DNA of 64,000 bases from Ruminococcaceae bacterium UBA6845 (GTDB lineage Bacteria > Bacillota > Clostridia > Oscillospirales > Acutalibacteraceae). The position numbers and the translations under genes are program-made. Below, piece after piece: positions 44,491 to 52,896 of the stretch. Location of the stretch: NCBI GenBank assembly GCA_002449395.1, contig DKDP01000051.1, positions 37,956-101,955 of the forward strand, written 5' to 3'. The notes below the pieces were generated by a model. It worked only from the letters and a program-made list of their open reading frames with translations. It was not told the DNA's origin and made no database searches. How positions within the stretch are numbered: position 1 is the first letter of the stretch; the number at the start of each line of letters is the position of its first letter.

Positions 44491-45333
44491 TTACAGCCGT
44501 CTCTGTTCGAGCTTGCTGTTAAGTATTTCAAGGAACGTTTCGTTCTTTATTCTTATAAATTCACCGCACATATCCGCCTTTTGGATTCTGACGGAACAGC
44601 CGCTTTCAATCGGTATTGCGTCCTCGCCGTCACAGGAAAGTCCAATTTCGACATCGCCCTTGCCGTGAAGTACAAATTGGGAGTCGGGTTTAAAAATCAA
44701 CGCCCTTGAAAAAAGCGAATGTGTGCATATCGGGGTCAGCAAAATACTTTCAATCTGCGGATCGACAACCGGACCGCCTGCCGAAAGATTATATGCGGTC
44801 GAGCCCGTCGGAGTTGAAAAAATTATTCCGTCAGCCGTATATTTGTTGAGGAATTTGCCGTTGTGCTCGACAATGAAATCGTCCATTTTTATCTGCAAGC
44901 CCCTTGCAATAACCGCATCGTTCACGCAGTGATGAGTGCTGAGCACATCTCCGTTCGGGGAAACAATCTCCGCCTTGAGCATCATTCTGCGGTCAAGCTC
45001 ATAGCTCCCGTTTTTGAGATTTGCGAGCATTTCAAGCTCGGTCGGTTCAAGTCCTGCCATAAAAGCTATCCTGCCGGCATTGATGCCGAGCGTGGGCTTG
45101 CCGAATTTTGCGGCGTGGATTATCGTTCCGTCACCGCCGACGGCGATTATTATATCGCACCTGTCGACCATTTCATCAATAGTAATAAATTCTGCCTTTG
45201 CGGACGGAAATTTGCCCTTATAATCACGCTTTATGCAGTAATCCATTCCGAGTTTTTCAAGCTCGGCGCAGACATTGCGTGAAACCTGCAAAGCGTTTTT
45301 TCTCGTAAGATTGGGAAGTAATGCTATTTTCAT
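44491..45333 (-). CDS. nadK: NAD kinase
   Basis: NadK phosphorylates NAD to NADP using ATP or polyphosphate. The 280-residue protein has the signature IIIAVGGDGTIIHAA near residue 56, GINAGRIAF and the conserved FSTPTGSTAYNLSAGGP loop near 168. Three in-frame ATG codons lie near the start; 45333 gives the usual KIALLPNLTRK N-terminus. It lies between tlyA and argR in the conserved cluster. Confidence 0.94.
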   Translation of the reverse strand: MKIALLPNLTRKNALQVSRNVCAELEKLGMDYCIKRDYKGKFPSAKAEFITIDEMVDRCDIIIAVGGDGTIIHAAKFGKPTLGINAGRIAFMAGLEPTELEMLANLKNGSYELDRRMMLKAEIVSPNGDVLSTHHCVNDAVIARGLQIKMDDFIVEHNGKFLNKYTADGIIFSTPTGSTAYNLSAGGPVVDPQIESILLTPICTHSLFSRALIFKPDSQFVLHGKGDVEIGLSCDGEDAIPIESGCSVRIQKADMCGEFIRIKNETFLEILNSKLEQRRL

Positions 45334-45347
45334 AATCATCCACTGCC

Positions 45348-46157
45348 TCATTTGTCAAGCTCGCCATGAGAGAGCGCTACAAGCTCCTCGGGCGTGATCT
45401 CGCACAGCTTCTGCGGATCGTCGCTTTTCTGTATATGCATCAGGTATTCTATGTTTCCCTCCGGTCCCTTGATCGGTGAAAAGTCAAGGTTTTTGACGTC
45501 AAATCCGCTCTCAAGCGCAAATTCAACTATATTTTCAACGACCTCAATATGAACCTGCGGATCACGGACGACGCCCTTTTTGCCGATCTTTTCTCTGCCT
45601 GCTTCAAACTGCGGCTTGATCAGGCAAACCGCCTGCCCGTCGCTTTTGAGAAGCTCACGAAGAACGGGGAGAATTATTTTCAGCGAAATAAACGACACGT
45701 CGACGCTCGCAAAGTCGATGTCCTCGGGGATCTGCTCGTGAGTGACATATCGGAAATTGGTACGCTCCATATTCACAACACGCTCGTCGGTTCTCAGTTT
45801 CCACGCAAGCTGGCCGTAACCGACATCAATAGAATAGACCTTTTTCGCTCCGTGGGTAAGCATACAGTCGGTAAAACCGCCCGTCGATGCGCCGATATCC
45901 ATACATATGCAGTCGGCAAGGTCAATATCAAATTTTTCTGCCGCCTTTTGCAGCTTGAGGCCTCCCCTGCTGACAAAAGGATTGCGGCTTCCCCTGACCT
46001 CTATCTCGTCATCGGGCTTTACGGTCGCTCCCGCCTTGAGCTCCTTTTGACCGTTCAGGTAAACCTGACCCGCCATAATAAGAGCCTTTGCCTTTTCTCT
46101 CGACTCGGCAAGACCTCTCTGCGTTACGGCTATGTCCAGTCTTATTTTATCCGACAA
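45348..46157 (-). CDS. tlyA: TlyA-family rRNA 2'-O-methyltransferase
   Basis: TlyA proteins methylate 16S/23S rRNA ribose in studied bacteria; they were first named haemolysins. The 269-residue protein has an N-terminal S4 RNA-binding domain (RLDIAVTQRGLAESREKAKALI) and a FtsJ-like methyltransferase domain with DIGASTGGFTDCML near residue 87 and LIKPQFEAGRE near 182. It starts at a TTG seven bases after GAGGT, which overlaps the dxs stop region. Confidence 0.92.
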   Translation of the reverse strand: MSDKIRLDIAVTQRGLAESREKAKALIMAGQVYLNGQKELKAGATVKPDDEIEVRGSRNPFVSRGGLKLQKAAEKFDIDLADCICMDIGASTGGFTDCMLTHGAKKVYSIDVGYGQLAWKLRTDERVVNMERTNFRYVTHEQIPEDIDFASVDVSFISLKIILPVLRELLKSDGQAVCLIKPQFEAGREKIGKKGVVRDPQVHIEVVENIVEFALESGFDVKNLDFSPIKGPEGNIEYLMHIQKSDDPQKLCEITPEELVALSHGELDK

Positions 46158-46160
46158 ATT

Positions 46161-48041
46161 TTACACCTCGGTCGTCTTTTTGACAATTTTATTTACCATA
46201 CTTTCGCTGTCGAATCCGTATTCCTTTATAAGCTCGGGCACCTTTGCCTGCTTGACGAAGCAATCCTCGACTGCGGTAATATCATAGCTGCCTCTGTATC
46301 CGTGCTGAAGAAGCTCGGCGGCAAATTTTTCGCCTATTCCGCCGCTCCTTACGCCCTCTTCAAAGAAGAAGATATTCTTTGAATCCATAACCTCTTTGAG
46401 AGCCTCGGGATCAATCGGCTTTATCCTGTTGAGCTTCAGCACCTTTACCCTTATATTGTGACTTTCAAGCTCCTTGACGGCCTTTGCCGCCTCAAAGAAC
46501 AGTCTGCCGTAGGTTACGATAACCGTATCGGCATCCGTGTCGCCGTAGACATCGTAGGTTCCAAACGACGGCGTATAGTCCTCCGGAATTTCAGCCTCGC
46601 CGCCCCTCGGATAACGCACCGCAACCACGTCCCTGTCACGGTAAAATGCGTTGCCGAAATCCACCTTCATCTCGTCGTAGGTTGCCGGTGAATAAACCGT
46701 AACCTTGGGTATGCTCTGCAAAAACGCAACGTCATAAAGTCCGTTGTGGGTTTCTCCGTCGTCACCGACAAAGCCCGCACGGTCGATCGCCAGCACCATT
46801 TTCTGATCCTGCAAGGCGCCGTCGTGAATAATCTCATCGTAGCAGCGCTGTAAAAATGTTGAATAAACCGCAAACACGGGCAGCATTCCGCCCTTTGCAA
46901 GTCCCGAGGCAAAAGTAACTGCGTGTTCCTCGGCTATTCCGACATCAAAAAATCTTTCCGAATATTTATTGCTGAACTCGGTAAGTCCCGTACCGAGCGA
47001 CATTGCGGCGGTAATAAGTGTAATGCGCTTATCCTTTTCCGCCATTTTACACATCAGCTTGCCAAACTCATTGCAGAATGTGTCTCCCGACGAATGCGGT
47101 TCGCCTGTGTCGATATCAAAATCCGAAATTCCGTGGAAATGGCTCGGATCCTTTTCCGCATAGTTATATCCCTTGCCCTTGACGGTATTAACGTGAAGAA
47201 GCACGGGTGCACCGAGGCTTTTCGCTGTTTCCAGCGCCTCGCACATAAGTCCGATATCGTGGCCGTCAATCGGTCCCATATAGCGGAATCCCATTTTTTC
47301 AAAGATCGTGCTTTCATAAATGAGATTTTTAACTGCGGTTTTGAACCTGAACAGTCCGCTTGCCATACTGTGACCGATCAGCGGAATCCTGTCAAGAAAA
47401 CGTTCGAGCTTAGCTTTCATACGAACGTATCTTTTCTTTGAACGGATCTTTGTAAGGTACTTTGCAACCGAACCGACATTCTTTGAAATCGACATCTCAT
47501 TATCGTTGAGAATAACGATAAGATTTGTCTTTGATCTGCCGGCATTGTTGAGCGCCTCATACACAAGACCACCCGTAAACGAGCCGTCGCCGATCACGGC
47601 AACCGTATAATTGTTATTTTTCTTTATCTTATTCGCCTCGGCAATTCCGAAAGCGGAAGAAACCGACGTTCCGCTGTGTCCGCTGTAAAACGTGTCGTGC
47701 TCGCTTTCATTCGGATGGCAGAAGCCCGAGATTCCGTCTTTCTGCCGGATTGTATCAAACACATCGTAGCGACCCGTCAGGAGCTTGTGGGTATACGCCT
47801 GATGACCGACATCCCATACAATTTTGTCTTTTGGAGAATTAAACGTCAGATGAATTGCAATTGTCAGCTCCACTGCACCGAGGTTTGACGCAAGATGACC
47901 GCCGTTTTTGGAAACAGTGTCAATAAGAACGTCTCTTATCTCCTGCGCAAGCTCGGGATATTCGGAGCTGTCGAGCTTTTTAAGATCCGTCGGCGAATGT
48001 ATTTTATCGAGATATTTAATTTCCTTATCCAATATATTCAC
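46161..48041 (-). CDS. dxs: 1-deoxy-D-xylulose-5-phosphate synthase
   Basis: Dxs condenses pyruvate and glyceraldehyde-3-phosphate, the first step of the MEP isoprenoid pathway, with thiamine diphosphate. The 626-residue protein shows WDVGHQAYTHKLLTGR, the ThDP-binding GDGSFTGG...NDNEMSIS near 152-182 and the transketolase pyrimidine domain with FDVGIAEEHAVTFASGLA near 365. It lies directly after ispA, whose product acts later in the same pathway. Confidence 0.97.
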   Translation of the reverse strand: MNILDKEIKYLDKIHSPTDLKKLDSSEYPELAQEIRDVLIDTVSKNGGHLASNLGAVELTIAIHLTFNSPKDKIVWDVGHQAYTHKLLTGRYDVFDTIRQKDGISGFCHPNESEHDTFYSGHSGTSVSSAFGIAEANKIKKNNNYTVAVIGDGSFTGGLVYEALNNAGRSKTNLIVILNDNEMSISKNVGSVAKYLTKIRSKKRYVRMKAKLERFLDRIPLIGHSMASGLFRFKTAVKNLIYESTIFEKMGFRYMGPIDGHDIGLMCEALETAKSLGAPVLLHVNTVKGKGYNYAEKDPSHFHGISDFDIDTGEPHSSGDTFCNEFGKLMCKMAEKDKRITLITAAMSLGTGLTEFSNKYSERFFDVGIAEEHAVTFASGLAKGGMLPVFAVYSTFLQRCYDEIIHDGALQDQKMVLAIDRAGFVGDDGETHNGLYDVAFLQSIPKVTVYSPATYDEMKVDFGNAFYRDRDVVAVRYPRGGEAEIPEDYTPSFGTYDVYGDTDADTVIVTYGRLFFEAAKAVKELESHNIRVKVLKLNRIKPIDPEALKEVMDSKNIFFFEEGVRSGGIGEKFAAELLQHGYRGSYDITAVEDCFVKQAKVPELIKEYGFDSESMVNKIVKKTTEV

Positions 48042-48059
48042 ATCCGATTAAACAGGTAA

Positions 48060-49625
48060 TTAGTTCTTTCTCTTTTCCATCTTGTCGGCAAAATCGACGA
48101 GGAATCCAGCGTCGCCGTCAAAGCTCTTTAATGCTTCCTTTGCCTTTTCGGTAAGCTCGGAAACAATCTCCTTTGAATGCTCGATTCCGAGAAGGGAAAC
48201 GTATGTGCATTTTTCGTTTTCGTCGTCACTTCCGACAGGCTTGCCGAGGGTTGCGGTATCGCTTGTAACGTCAAGAATATCATCGACAATCTGGAACGAA
48301 ATTCCGATACATCTCGCATATTCCTCCGCAGCCGGGATCATATCCTTACGTCCTGCGGCGATACAGCCCATAACGCACGCCGCACGGATAAGCTCGCCCG
48401 TTTTGAGTGCGTCCGTTTTTTCAATATCCTCAATACCGACCTTTTTGCCCTCATTCTGAAGATCCATAACCTGACCGCCGACCATTCCTGCCCAGCCTGC
48501 CGCTTTGGAAAGGACGGCAACCGAGTCGATTATTCTGTCGGCAGGGAGCTTTGCCTTAACCGCCGTTTCAAATGCAAGGGTCAGGAGTGCGTCGCCCGCA
48601 AGAAGTGCGTATTCGTAGCCGAACGCAATGTGGCAGGACGGCTTGCCTCTGCGGAAATCATCGTTGTCCATACACGGCAGATCGTCGTGTATCAGCGAAT
48701 AGGTATGTATCATTTCAAGAGCGCAGGCAAGCGGCAACGCACTTTCGGCATCCCCGCCGCAAGCCTCACAAAACGAGAGCACAAGTTCGGGTCTTATTCT
48801 CTTGCCGCCGTTTTCGACGCTGTAACGCATCGCACGGCTGACTATGTCCTCGCTCTCGGGCATATAGCCCTCCAGCGCCTTGTTTATCATATCAATATGG
48901 CTCATATCATCATTCCTTTGAGGATCAATTTTTCGTTTTTTGAGCTGCTTAGCCAGGCAAATAATTGCAGTAATAATTAGCACAATTATTCCCAAGCACT
49001 CTGCAATCAATTTTATCTCGTAATTTGAGCTGTTGTCATAAACAGTGCTTACTCCGCTTTCATCAGTTTTTTCCAATACTGAGTAGGAGGTTGCAAATAT
49101 ATTTAACAGCTTTGATTTGTTTTTCATCGTGTATCGGGTATTATTCTTTGTACGTTCCGCCGAAAAAATTTCACTGTTCCAATACGAACTGTTTTCGTCT
49201 GTATCTTTTATTTCTTCGCACAGCAGAACCTCACCGTTATCATCAATCGTAATTGCCGCATTTTCTCTGACCAAATAAATAACTAAAAAATCATTTTTCC
49301 AACCTACGCCGAATTTTCCGTCTGATTTAAAAGTATATCCATATATGAAACTGCCTTTTTCGTCATATACAGAAATATTTTTTTGCGACAGCGACTTACT
49401 TCCTATTGCAACATATCCGTTATCACTTACATCAAAGCATAGCAACGCACTGCTTTTCGTTTCTTTATCGGTTCGTTCTATTCTGAGATTAGAAATAATA
49501 TTTCTCTGTTCATCTGAACTCAGTTTTTCTGTTGAAAAGCCTGATTCTAAATCCGAGGCGGAACAAACCTGCGCAGTAAAAAGAATAATAATCATTGTCA
49601 AGAATATTGAGCAAATTCTTTTCAT
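48060..49625 (-). CDS. ispA: Polyprenyl (farnesyl) diphosphate synthase fused to an N-terminal exported/transmembrane module
   Basis: The uninterrupted 521-codon frame encodes two parts. Residues 1-240: signal peptide (SAS at about 24), an extracellular domain with repeat-like strands (NGYVAIGSKSLSQKNISVYD) and one transmembrane helix (about 206-226) followed by KKRK. Residues 241-521: a complete IspA with GGKRIRP, first Asp-rich motif DDLPCMDNDD and second DDILD. The ATG of codon 241 (48905) has its own AAAGGA eight bases upstream, so free IspA can also be made. The N-terminal part is AT-rich compared with neighbours and sits next to palindromic repeats, which suggests an insertion. Confidence 0.8.
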   Translation of the reverse strand: MKRICSIFLTMIIILFTAQVCSASDLESGFSTEKLSSDEQRNIISNLRIERTDKETKSSALLCFDVSDNGYVAIGSKSLSQKNISVYDEKGSFIYGYTFKSDGKFGVGWKNDFLVIYLVRENAAITIDDNGEVLLCEEIKDTDENSSYWNSEIFSAERTKNNTRYTMKNKSKLLNIFATSYSVLEKTDESGVSTVYDNSSNYEIKLIAECLGIIVLIITAIICLAKQLKKRKIDPQRNDDMSHIDMINKALEGYMPESEDIVSRAMRYSVENGGKRIRPELVLSFCEACGGDAESALPLACALEMIHTYSLIHDDLPCMDNDDFRRGKPSCHIAFGYEYALLAGDALLTLAFETAVKAKLPADRIIDSVAVLSKAAGWAGMVGGQVMDLQNEGKKVGIEDIEKTDALKTGELIRAACVMGCIAAGRKDMIPAAEEYARCIGISFQIVDDILDVTSDTATLGKPVGSDDENEKCTYVSLLGIEHSKEIVSELTEKAKEALKSFDGDAGFLVDFADKMEKRKN

Positions 49626-49691
49626 TTTAATTCTCCGTTTATCATTCTTGCTACATTTACGAGCGCCGAAACGGTTTCAGCTGATTATTCT

Positions 49692-49938
49692 TGCCTCCCT
49701 TGCAGGGGAGGTGGCTTCGGCGGTTTGCGCCGAAGACGGAGGGGTTAAAGTTTAATAAAGCCTTACTCCCTCAGTCGGCTTCGCCGACAGCTCCCCCAAT
49801 GGAGGAGCCCATTATCACTACCGTGCCGACATTGAGCTACCCCGGAGGAGGAGCCCACGCTCAAAATAAATTTCAGCTAACTTTTTGCAAAACCCCTCAG
49901 TCACGGACAAGCCGTGCCAGCTCCCCTAAAGGGGCGCC
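49692..49938. repeat. Cluster of three short palindromic GC-rich repeat units
   Basis: Unit a (49692-49745, GCCTCCCTTGCAGGGGAGGT with GCCGAAGACGGAGGGGTT) is inverted relative to unit b (49765-49811, CCTCAGTCGGCTTCGCCGAC then CTCCCC...GGAG) and unit c (49890-49938, CCCCTCAGTCACGGACAAGC then CTCCCCTAAAGGGGCGCC). Each has two hairpins, as in the MITE-like intergenic repeats common in Clostridia. The cluster fills the gap between the fused ispA and xseB. Confidence 0.75.
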
Positions 49939-49989
49939 AAAATGGTTTTCTGCTGACTTTCAAATCAAGCCGCAAAATCTATTTGCCCG

Positions 49990-50187
49990 TCAACCCTCCT
50001 GCTTCTCGGAAAGCTCGGTGATTTTCAGCTTTGCCTTTTCAAGGCTTGTATTGCAGAAAGAAGCGAGCTTTGTGCTTTCCTCAAAGAGCTTTATTGATTC
50101 GTCAAGCGGCAGACTGCCGTCGTCGAGCTTTGCAACGATCTCCTCAAGCCTTGCCATCGCCTGTTCATATGTCATTTTTGCCGCCAT
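49990..50187 (-). CDS. xseB: Exodeoxyribonuclease VII small subunit
   Basis: XseB binds the large subunit to form exonuclease VII, which degrades single-stranded DNA to oligonucleotides. The 65-residue protein has the family core YEQAMARLEEIVAKLDDGSLPLDESIKLFEE. It begins directly after the xseA stop codon, with a GAGGT site inside xseA, as is usual. Confidence 0.94.
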   Translation of the reverse strand: MAAKMTYEQAMARLEEIVAKLDDGSLPLDESIKLFEESTKLASFCNTSLEKAKLKITELSEKQEG

Positions 50188-51378
50188 TTACAGCACCTCA
50201 CAGTTTCTTTCTCCGTCGGCGAATCCGACGGTTATTCTGTCGCCCTTTTCAAGTTTTTTGGAGCTTGTGACGACCTCGTTGTCTTTTGTAATTATCGAAT
50301 AACCCCTTGCCATAACCTTGAGCGGGCTGAGGGCGTCAAGCCTTGCCGCCGTTGCGGAAAATCTCGAATTTTCCGTGTCGAGCTTTCGCTGTATGCTCAA
50401 AAGTGCGCTTGTCAGCAAGCTGTCGACAAGCTGCTGCCTCTGCTCGATGATCATAACAGGGTTTCTGTATTCAAGTCTTTCTTTTATTATATCAAGTTTG
50501 TTTTTCTCATCGTTTATTCGCTGTAAAAGCGCCGCTTCACATTCATATACAACCGTTTGAACAAATGCAATGTCCTCACGTATATCGGGAACTGCCAGTT
50601 CTGCCGCCGCAGACGGTGTGGGAGCACGCAGATCAGCGACAAAATCACAGATTGTAAAATCAGTCTCGTGGCCGACAGCAGAGATGACGGGTATGCGGCT
50701 GTTAAAGACCGCCCTTGCGACAATCTCTTCATTGAAAGCCCAAAGATCCTCAAGCGACCCGCCGCCCCGTCCGACGATCAGGACGTCGGCATAATCGCCG
50801 GAATTAAACTGCTCGATTGCGTCGACAATCTGCGGAGCCGCCAATGCGCCCTGCACCTGAACGGGAGCAAGTATAATTTCCGCCAGCGGATAGCGCCTTG
50901 AAATAACATTTCTGATATCCTGAATGACTGCACCCGTCGCCGAGGTGACAACTCCTATCCGTGTCGCTCGGTGCGGAATCGGCTTTTTATAGCACTCATC
51001 GAAAAGTCCTTCCTGCGCCAGCCTGTTTTTAAGCTGTTCAAACGCAAGATTCAGCGCGCCCAATCCGTCGGGCTGCATATCATCAATATAGAGCTGATAC
51101 TGTCCGTCACGCTCAAAAACCGAAACCCTGCCCCTGACAATGACTCTCATTCCGTTTTCGGGCATAAATTTCAGCCGTCTGTTTGCCGAGGCGAACATAA
51201 CCGCCTTGACGGCGCAGTTCTCGTCCTTGAGAGTCAGGTAAAAATGCCCCGTGCGGTAGTGGTTCGTAAAATTCGATATTTCGCCCACAACATAGAAACT
51301 TCTCAGAAGCATATCGCCGTCGATTATCGACTTTATATAGGTATTCAGTTGCGTAACGCTCAGTATTGTTGATTTCAT
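50188..51378 (-). CDS. xseA: Exodeoxyribonuclease VII large subunit
   Basis: XseA is the catalytic subunit of exonuclease VII. The 396-residue protein has an N-terminal OB-fold (about 1-100, FYVVGEISNFTNHYRTGHFY) and the catalytic domain with GVVTSATGAVIQDI near 139, IVGRGGGSLEDLWAFNEE near 190 and SAVGHETDFTICDFVADLRA near 222. A coiled-coil C-terminal region binds XseB. Its ATG overlaps the stop codon of the upstream TsaD-like gene. Confidence 0.96.
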   Translation of the reverse strand: MKSTILSVTQLNTYIKSIIDGDMLLRSFYVVGEISNFTNHYRTGHFYLTLKDENCAVKAVMFASANRRLKFMPENGMRVIVRGRVSVFERDGQYQLYIDDMQPDGLGALNLAFEQLKNRLAQEGLFDECYKKPIPHRATRIGVVTSATGAVIQDIRNVISRRYPLAEIILAPVQVQGALAAPQIVDAIEQFNSGDYADVLIVGRGGGSLEDLWAFNEEIVARAVFNSRIPVISAVGHETDFTICDFVADLRAPTPSAAAELAVPDIREDIAFVQTVVYECEAALLQRINDEKNKLDIIKERLEYRNPVMIIEQRQQLVDSLLTSALLSIQRKLDTENSRFSATAARLDALSPLKVMARGYSIITKDNEVVTSSKKLEKGDRITVGFADGERNCEVL

Positions 51379-52298
51379 TGAAGTGACCTCTTGTGCGCCA
51401 GCAATGCGATTCCTGCGGCGTTGTCCGCCGAAAATTCGGGTGCCGCAAAGCCTGCGCCGAGAGTTTTTTCAAACTCTTCACGTATAATTTTATTTGACAT
51501 AACTCCGCCCGAAAAAATCATCGGAAGATCGCCATACTTCTCGTTTGCGAAAAGTGCGATTTTATAAAGAGCCGTCATTATGTAGTCAAGGCAGTAACGG
51601 CAGATGTCCTCGGGCTTTTCGCCTTTTTCAAACATCGCCCTGCACTTATTTTCAACGCCCGAAAGACAGCAGTTGCCGTCCTTGAGCTTGATGTTTATCT
51701 TATATTTCTTGTCGCTTTTCTGTGCCAGCTCGTCAACATATTTTCCCGCCGGGAACGGGTAACCGAGCATAACGCCGACCCTGTCAACCGCCTGACCCGC
51801 CTTGAGGTCGAGTGAAGAAGCAATCAGCCTTGCATCAAGCTCTCCGCTGACGAGCAAAGCCTGCGTTGTGCCGCCCGAAACGTGAAATGCGAAAAAGTCA
51901 TTGCCATAGAGATCACGCCTGCCCGAGGAAAACAGCGCCGCCATGATATGTCCCTGCTGATGCGAGAATCGGTAAAGCGGCTTGCCGGTTGCCGCCGCTA
52001 TGGATTCTGCGGCGCATACTCCCGTCAGGAAGCACGGCATATATGAGCCCTCCGCCCTCATCGGCGCATCCGAAACTCCGATTGCGGAAATCTCTCCGTC
52101 AAAGCCGTCGAACAGCTCTCTCATAAGCTCAGGCAGCTGAACCGTATGGTGGAACACGGCGTCGCTTTGGCGAAGCCCGAGCTCGCCTTTTTTCACAGGC
52201 AAGAGCTTCTTGCGGTGAATAACCATGTCGGTGTCACTGTCATAGATTGCGCACGACGTTGTATAGTTACTTGTGTCAATTCCTAAAAAGTAAGGCAT
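51375..52298 (-). CDS. TsaD/Kae1-like ASKHA protein (paralogue)
   Basis: The 307-residue protein has the ASKHA nucleotide-binding fold of TsaD. It shows LGIDTSNYTTSCAIY at the N-terminus, a metal-binding HQQGH near residue 115, FHVSGGTTQALL near 142 and the C-terminal IFSGGVMSNKIIRE. TsaD makes the threonylcarbamoyl-adenosine of tRNA. The unusual insert order, the cluster position between nusB and xseA, and the lack of tsaB/tsaE neighbours suggest a clostridial paralogue of unknown target, not the housekeeping enzyme (inference). Confidence 0.8.
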   Translation of the reverse strand: MPYFLGIDTSNYTTSCAIYDSDTDMVIHRKKLLPVKKGELGLRQSDAVFHHTVQLPELMRELFDGFDGEISAIGVSDAPMRAEGSYMPCFLTGVCAAESIAAATGKPLYRFSHQQGHIMAALFSSGRRDLYGNDFFAFHVSGGTTQALLVSGELDARLIASSLDLKAGQAVDRVGVMLGYPFPAGKYVDELAQKSDKKYKINIKLKDGNCCLSGVENKCRAMFEKGEKPEDICRYCLDYIMTALYKIALFANEKYGDLPMIFSGGVMSNKIIREEFEKTLGAGFAAPEFSADNAAGIALLAHKRSLQ

Positions 52299-52299
52299 T

Positions 52300-52716
52300 T
52301 CAATCCTCTTTTTCTCTTGAAATTGAACCGAGGATTCCGTTTATAAAGCCTTTGTCCTCGTCCGAGCCGTAGACCTTGCAGATCTCGACCGCCTCGTTGA
52401 TCGAAACGCCGACGGGAACCTTGTCAAAATATTTCATCTCGCAGACCGCCATTCTCAGAATAGCAAGGCTGACCTTTGAAATTCTCTGTTTGCTCCATCC
52501 CTTGAGGTTGCGCTCGATAACGGTGTCAATCTCGTCAATATGCTCGTCCGCCTTTTTAACAAGATCGGCAGTCATCTTATCCTTTGTAATGACCTCCGTC
52601 TCAATCGCAATATTCAAAATTTCGTCGATGGAAAGCTCCGTATTAAATGACTTTTCAAAAAGTATGATAAAAGCCTGCTCTCTTGATTTACGCTTGTCCG
52701 CAGAAGGTGAACCCAT
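52300..52716 (-). CDS. nusB: Transcription antitermination factor NusB
   Basis: NusB with NusE/S10 binds boxA RNA and promotes antitermination on rRNA operons. The 138-residue protein has KRKSREQAFIILFEKSF at the N-terminus and the diagnostic PVGVSINEAVEICKVYGSDEDKGFINGILG near 95-125. The ATG at 52716 gives the normal family length; codons upstream lack a suitable start. Its leader contains an intrinsic terminator (52737-52770), so its own expression may be attenuated. First gene of the cluster down to recN. Confidence 0.94.
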   Translation of the reverse strand: MGSPSADKRKSREQAFIILFEKSFNTELSIDEILNIAIETEVITKDKMTADLVKKADEHIDEIDTVIERNLKGWSKQRISKVSLAILRMAVCEMKYFDKVPVGVSINEAVEICKVYGSDEDKGFINGILGSISREKED

Positions 52717-52736
52717 TGTTACGACCAATCCTTTCA

Positions 52737-52770
52737 ATAAAAAATCCCTCCGTGTTATATACACAGAGGG
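52737..52770 (-). terminator. Intrinsic terminator inside the nusB leader (possible attenuator)
   Basis: On the minus strand CCCTCTGTG pairs with CACGGAGGG followed by ATTTTTT, only about 20 bases before the nusB start and downstream of its promoter. Confidence 0.78.
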
Positions 52771-52834
52771 TCAGTACGTCTATATTTCTCTTGGCAAGGT
52801 GCACTGAATTGTATATATACACTATTCACTGCAT

Positions 52835-52862
52835 ATTATATCACATTTTTTTAAAATCTCAA
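52835..52862 (-). promoter_or_regulatory. Promoter of nusB
   Basis: TTGAGA, 16 bases, TATAAT on the minus strand. The leader to nusB is about 110 bases. It includes a palindrome GTGTATATATACA near 52808-52822 and the terminator. Confidence 0.7.
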
Positions 52863-52896
52863 CTGTTTTTTGAATTATTATTTAAAAAATTGCCGA

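Noticed and set aside
49691..50302. Plus-strand frame of 203 codons over the palindromic repeats and xseB
   Set aside because: It translates repeat DNA and the antisense of xseB; composition is low-complexity and no start site is present.
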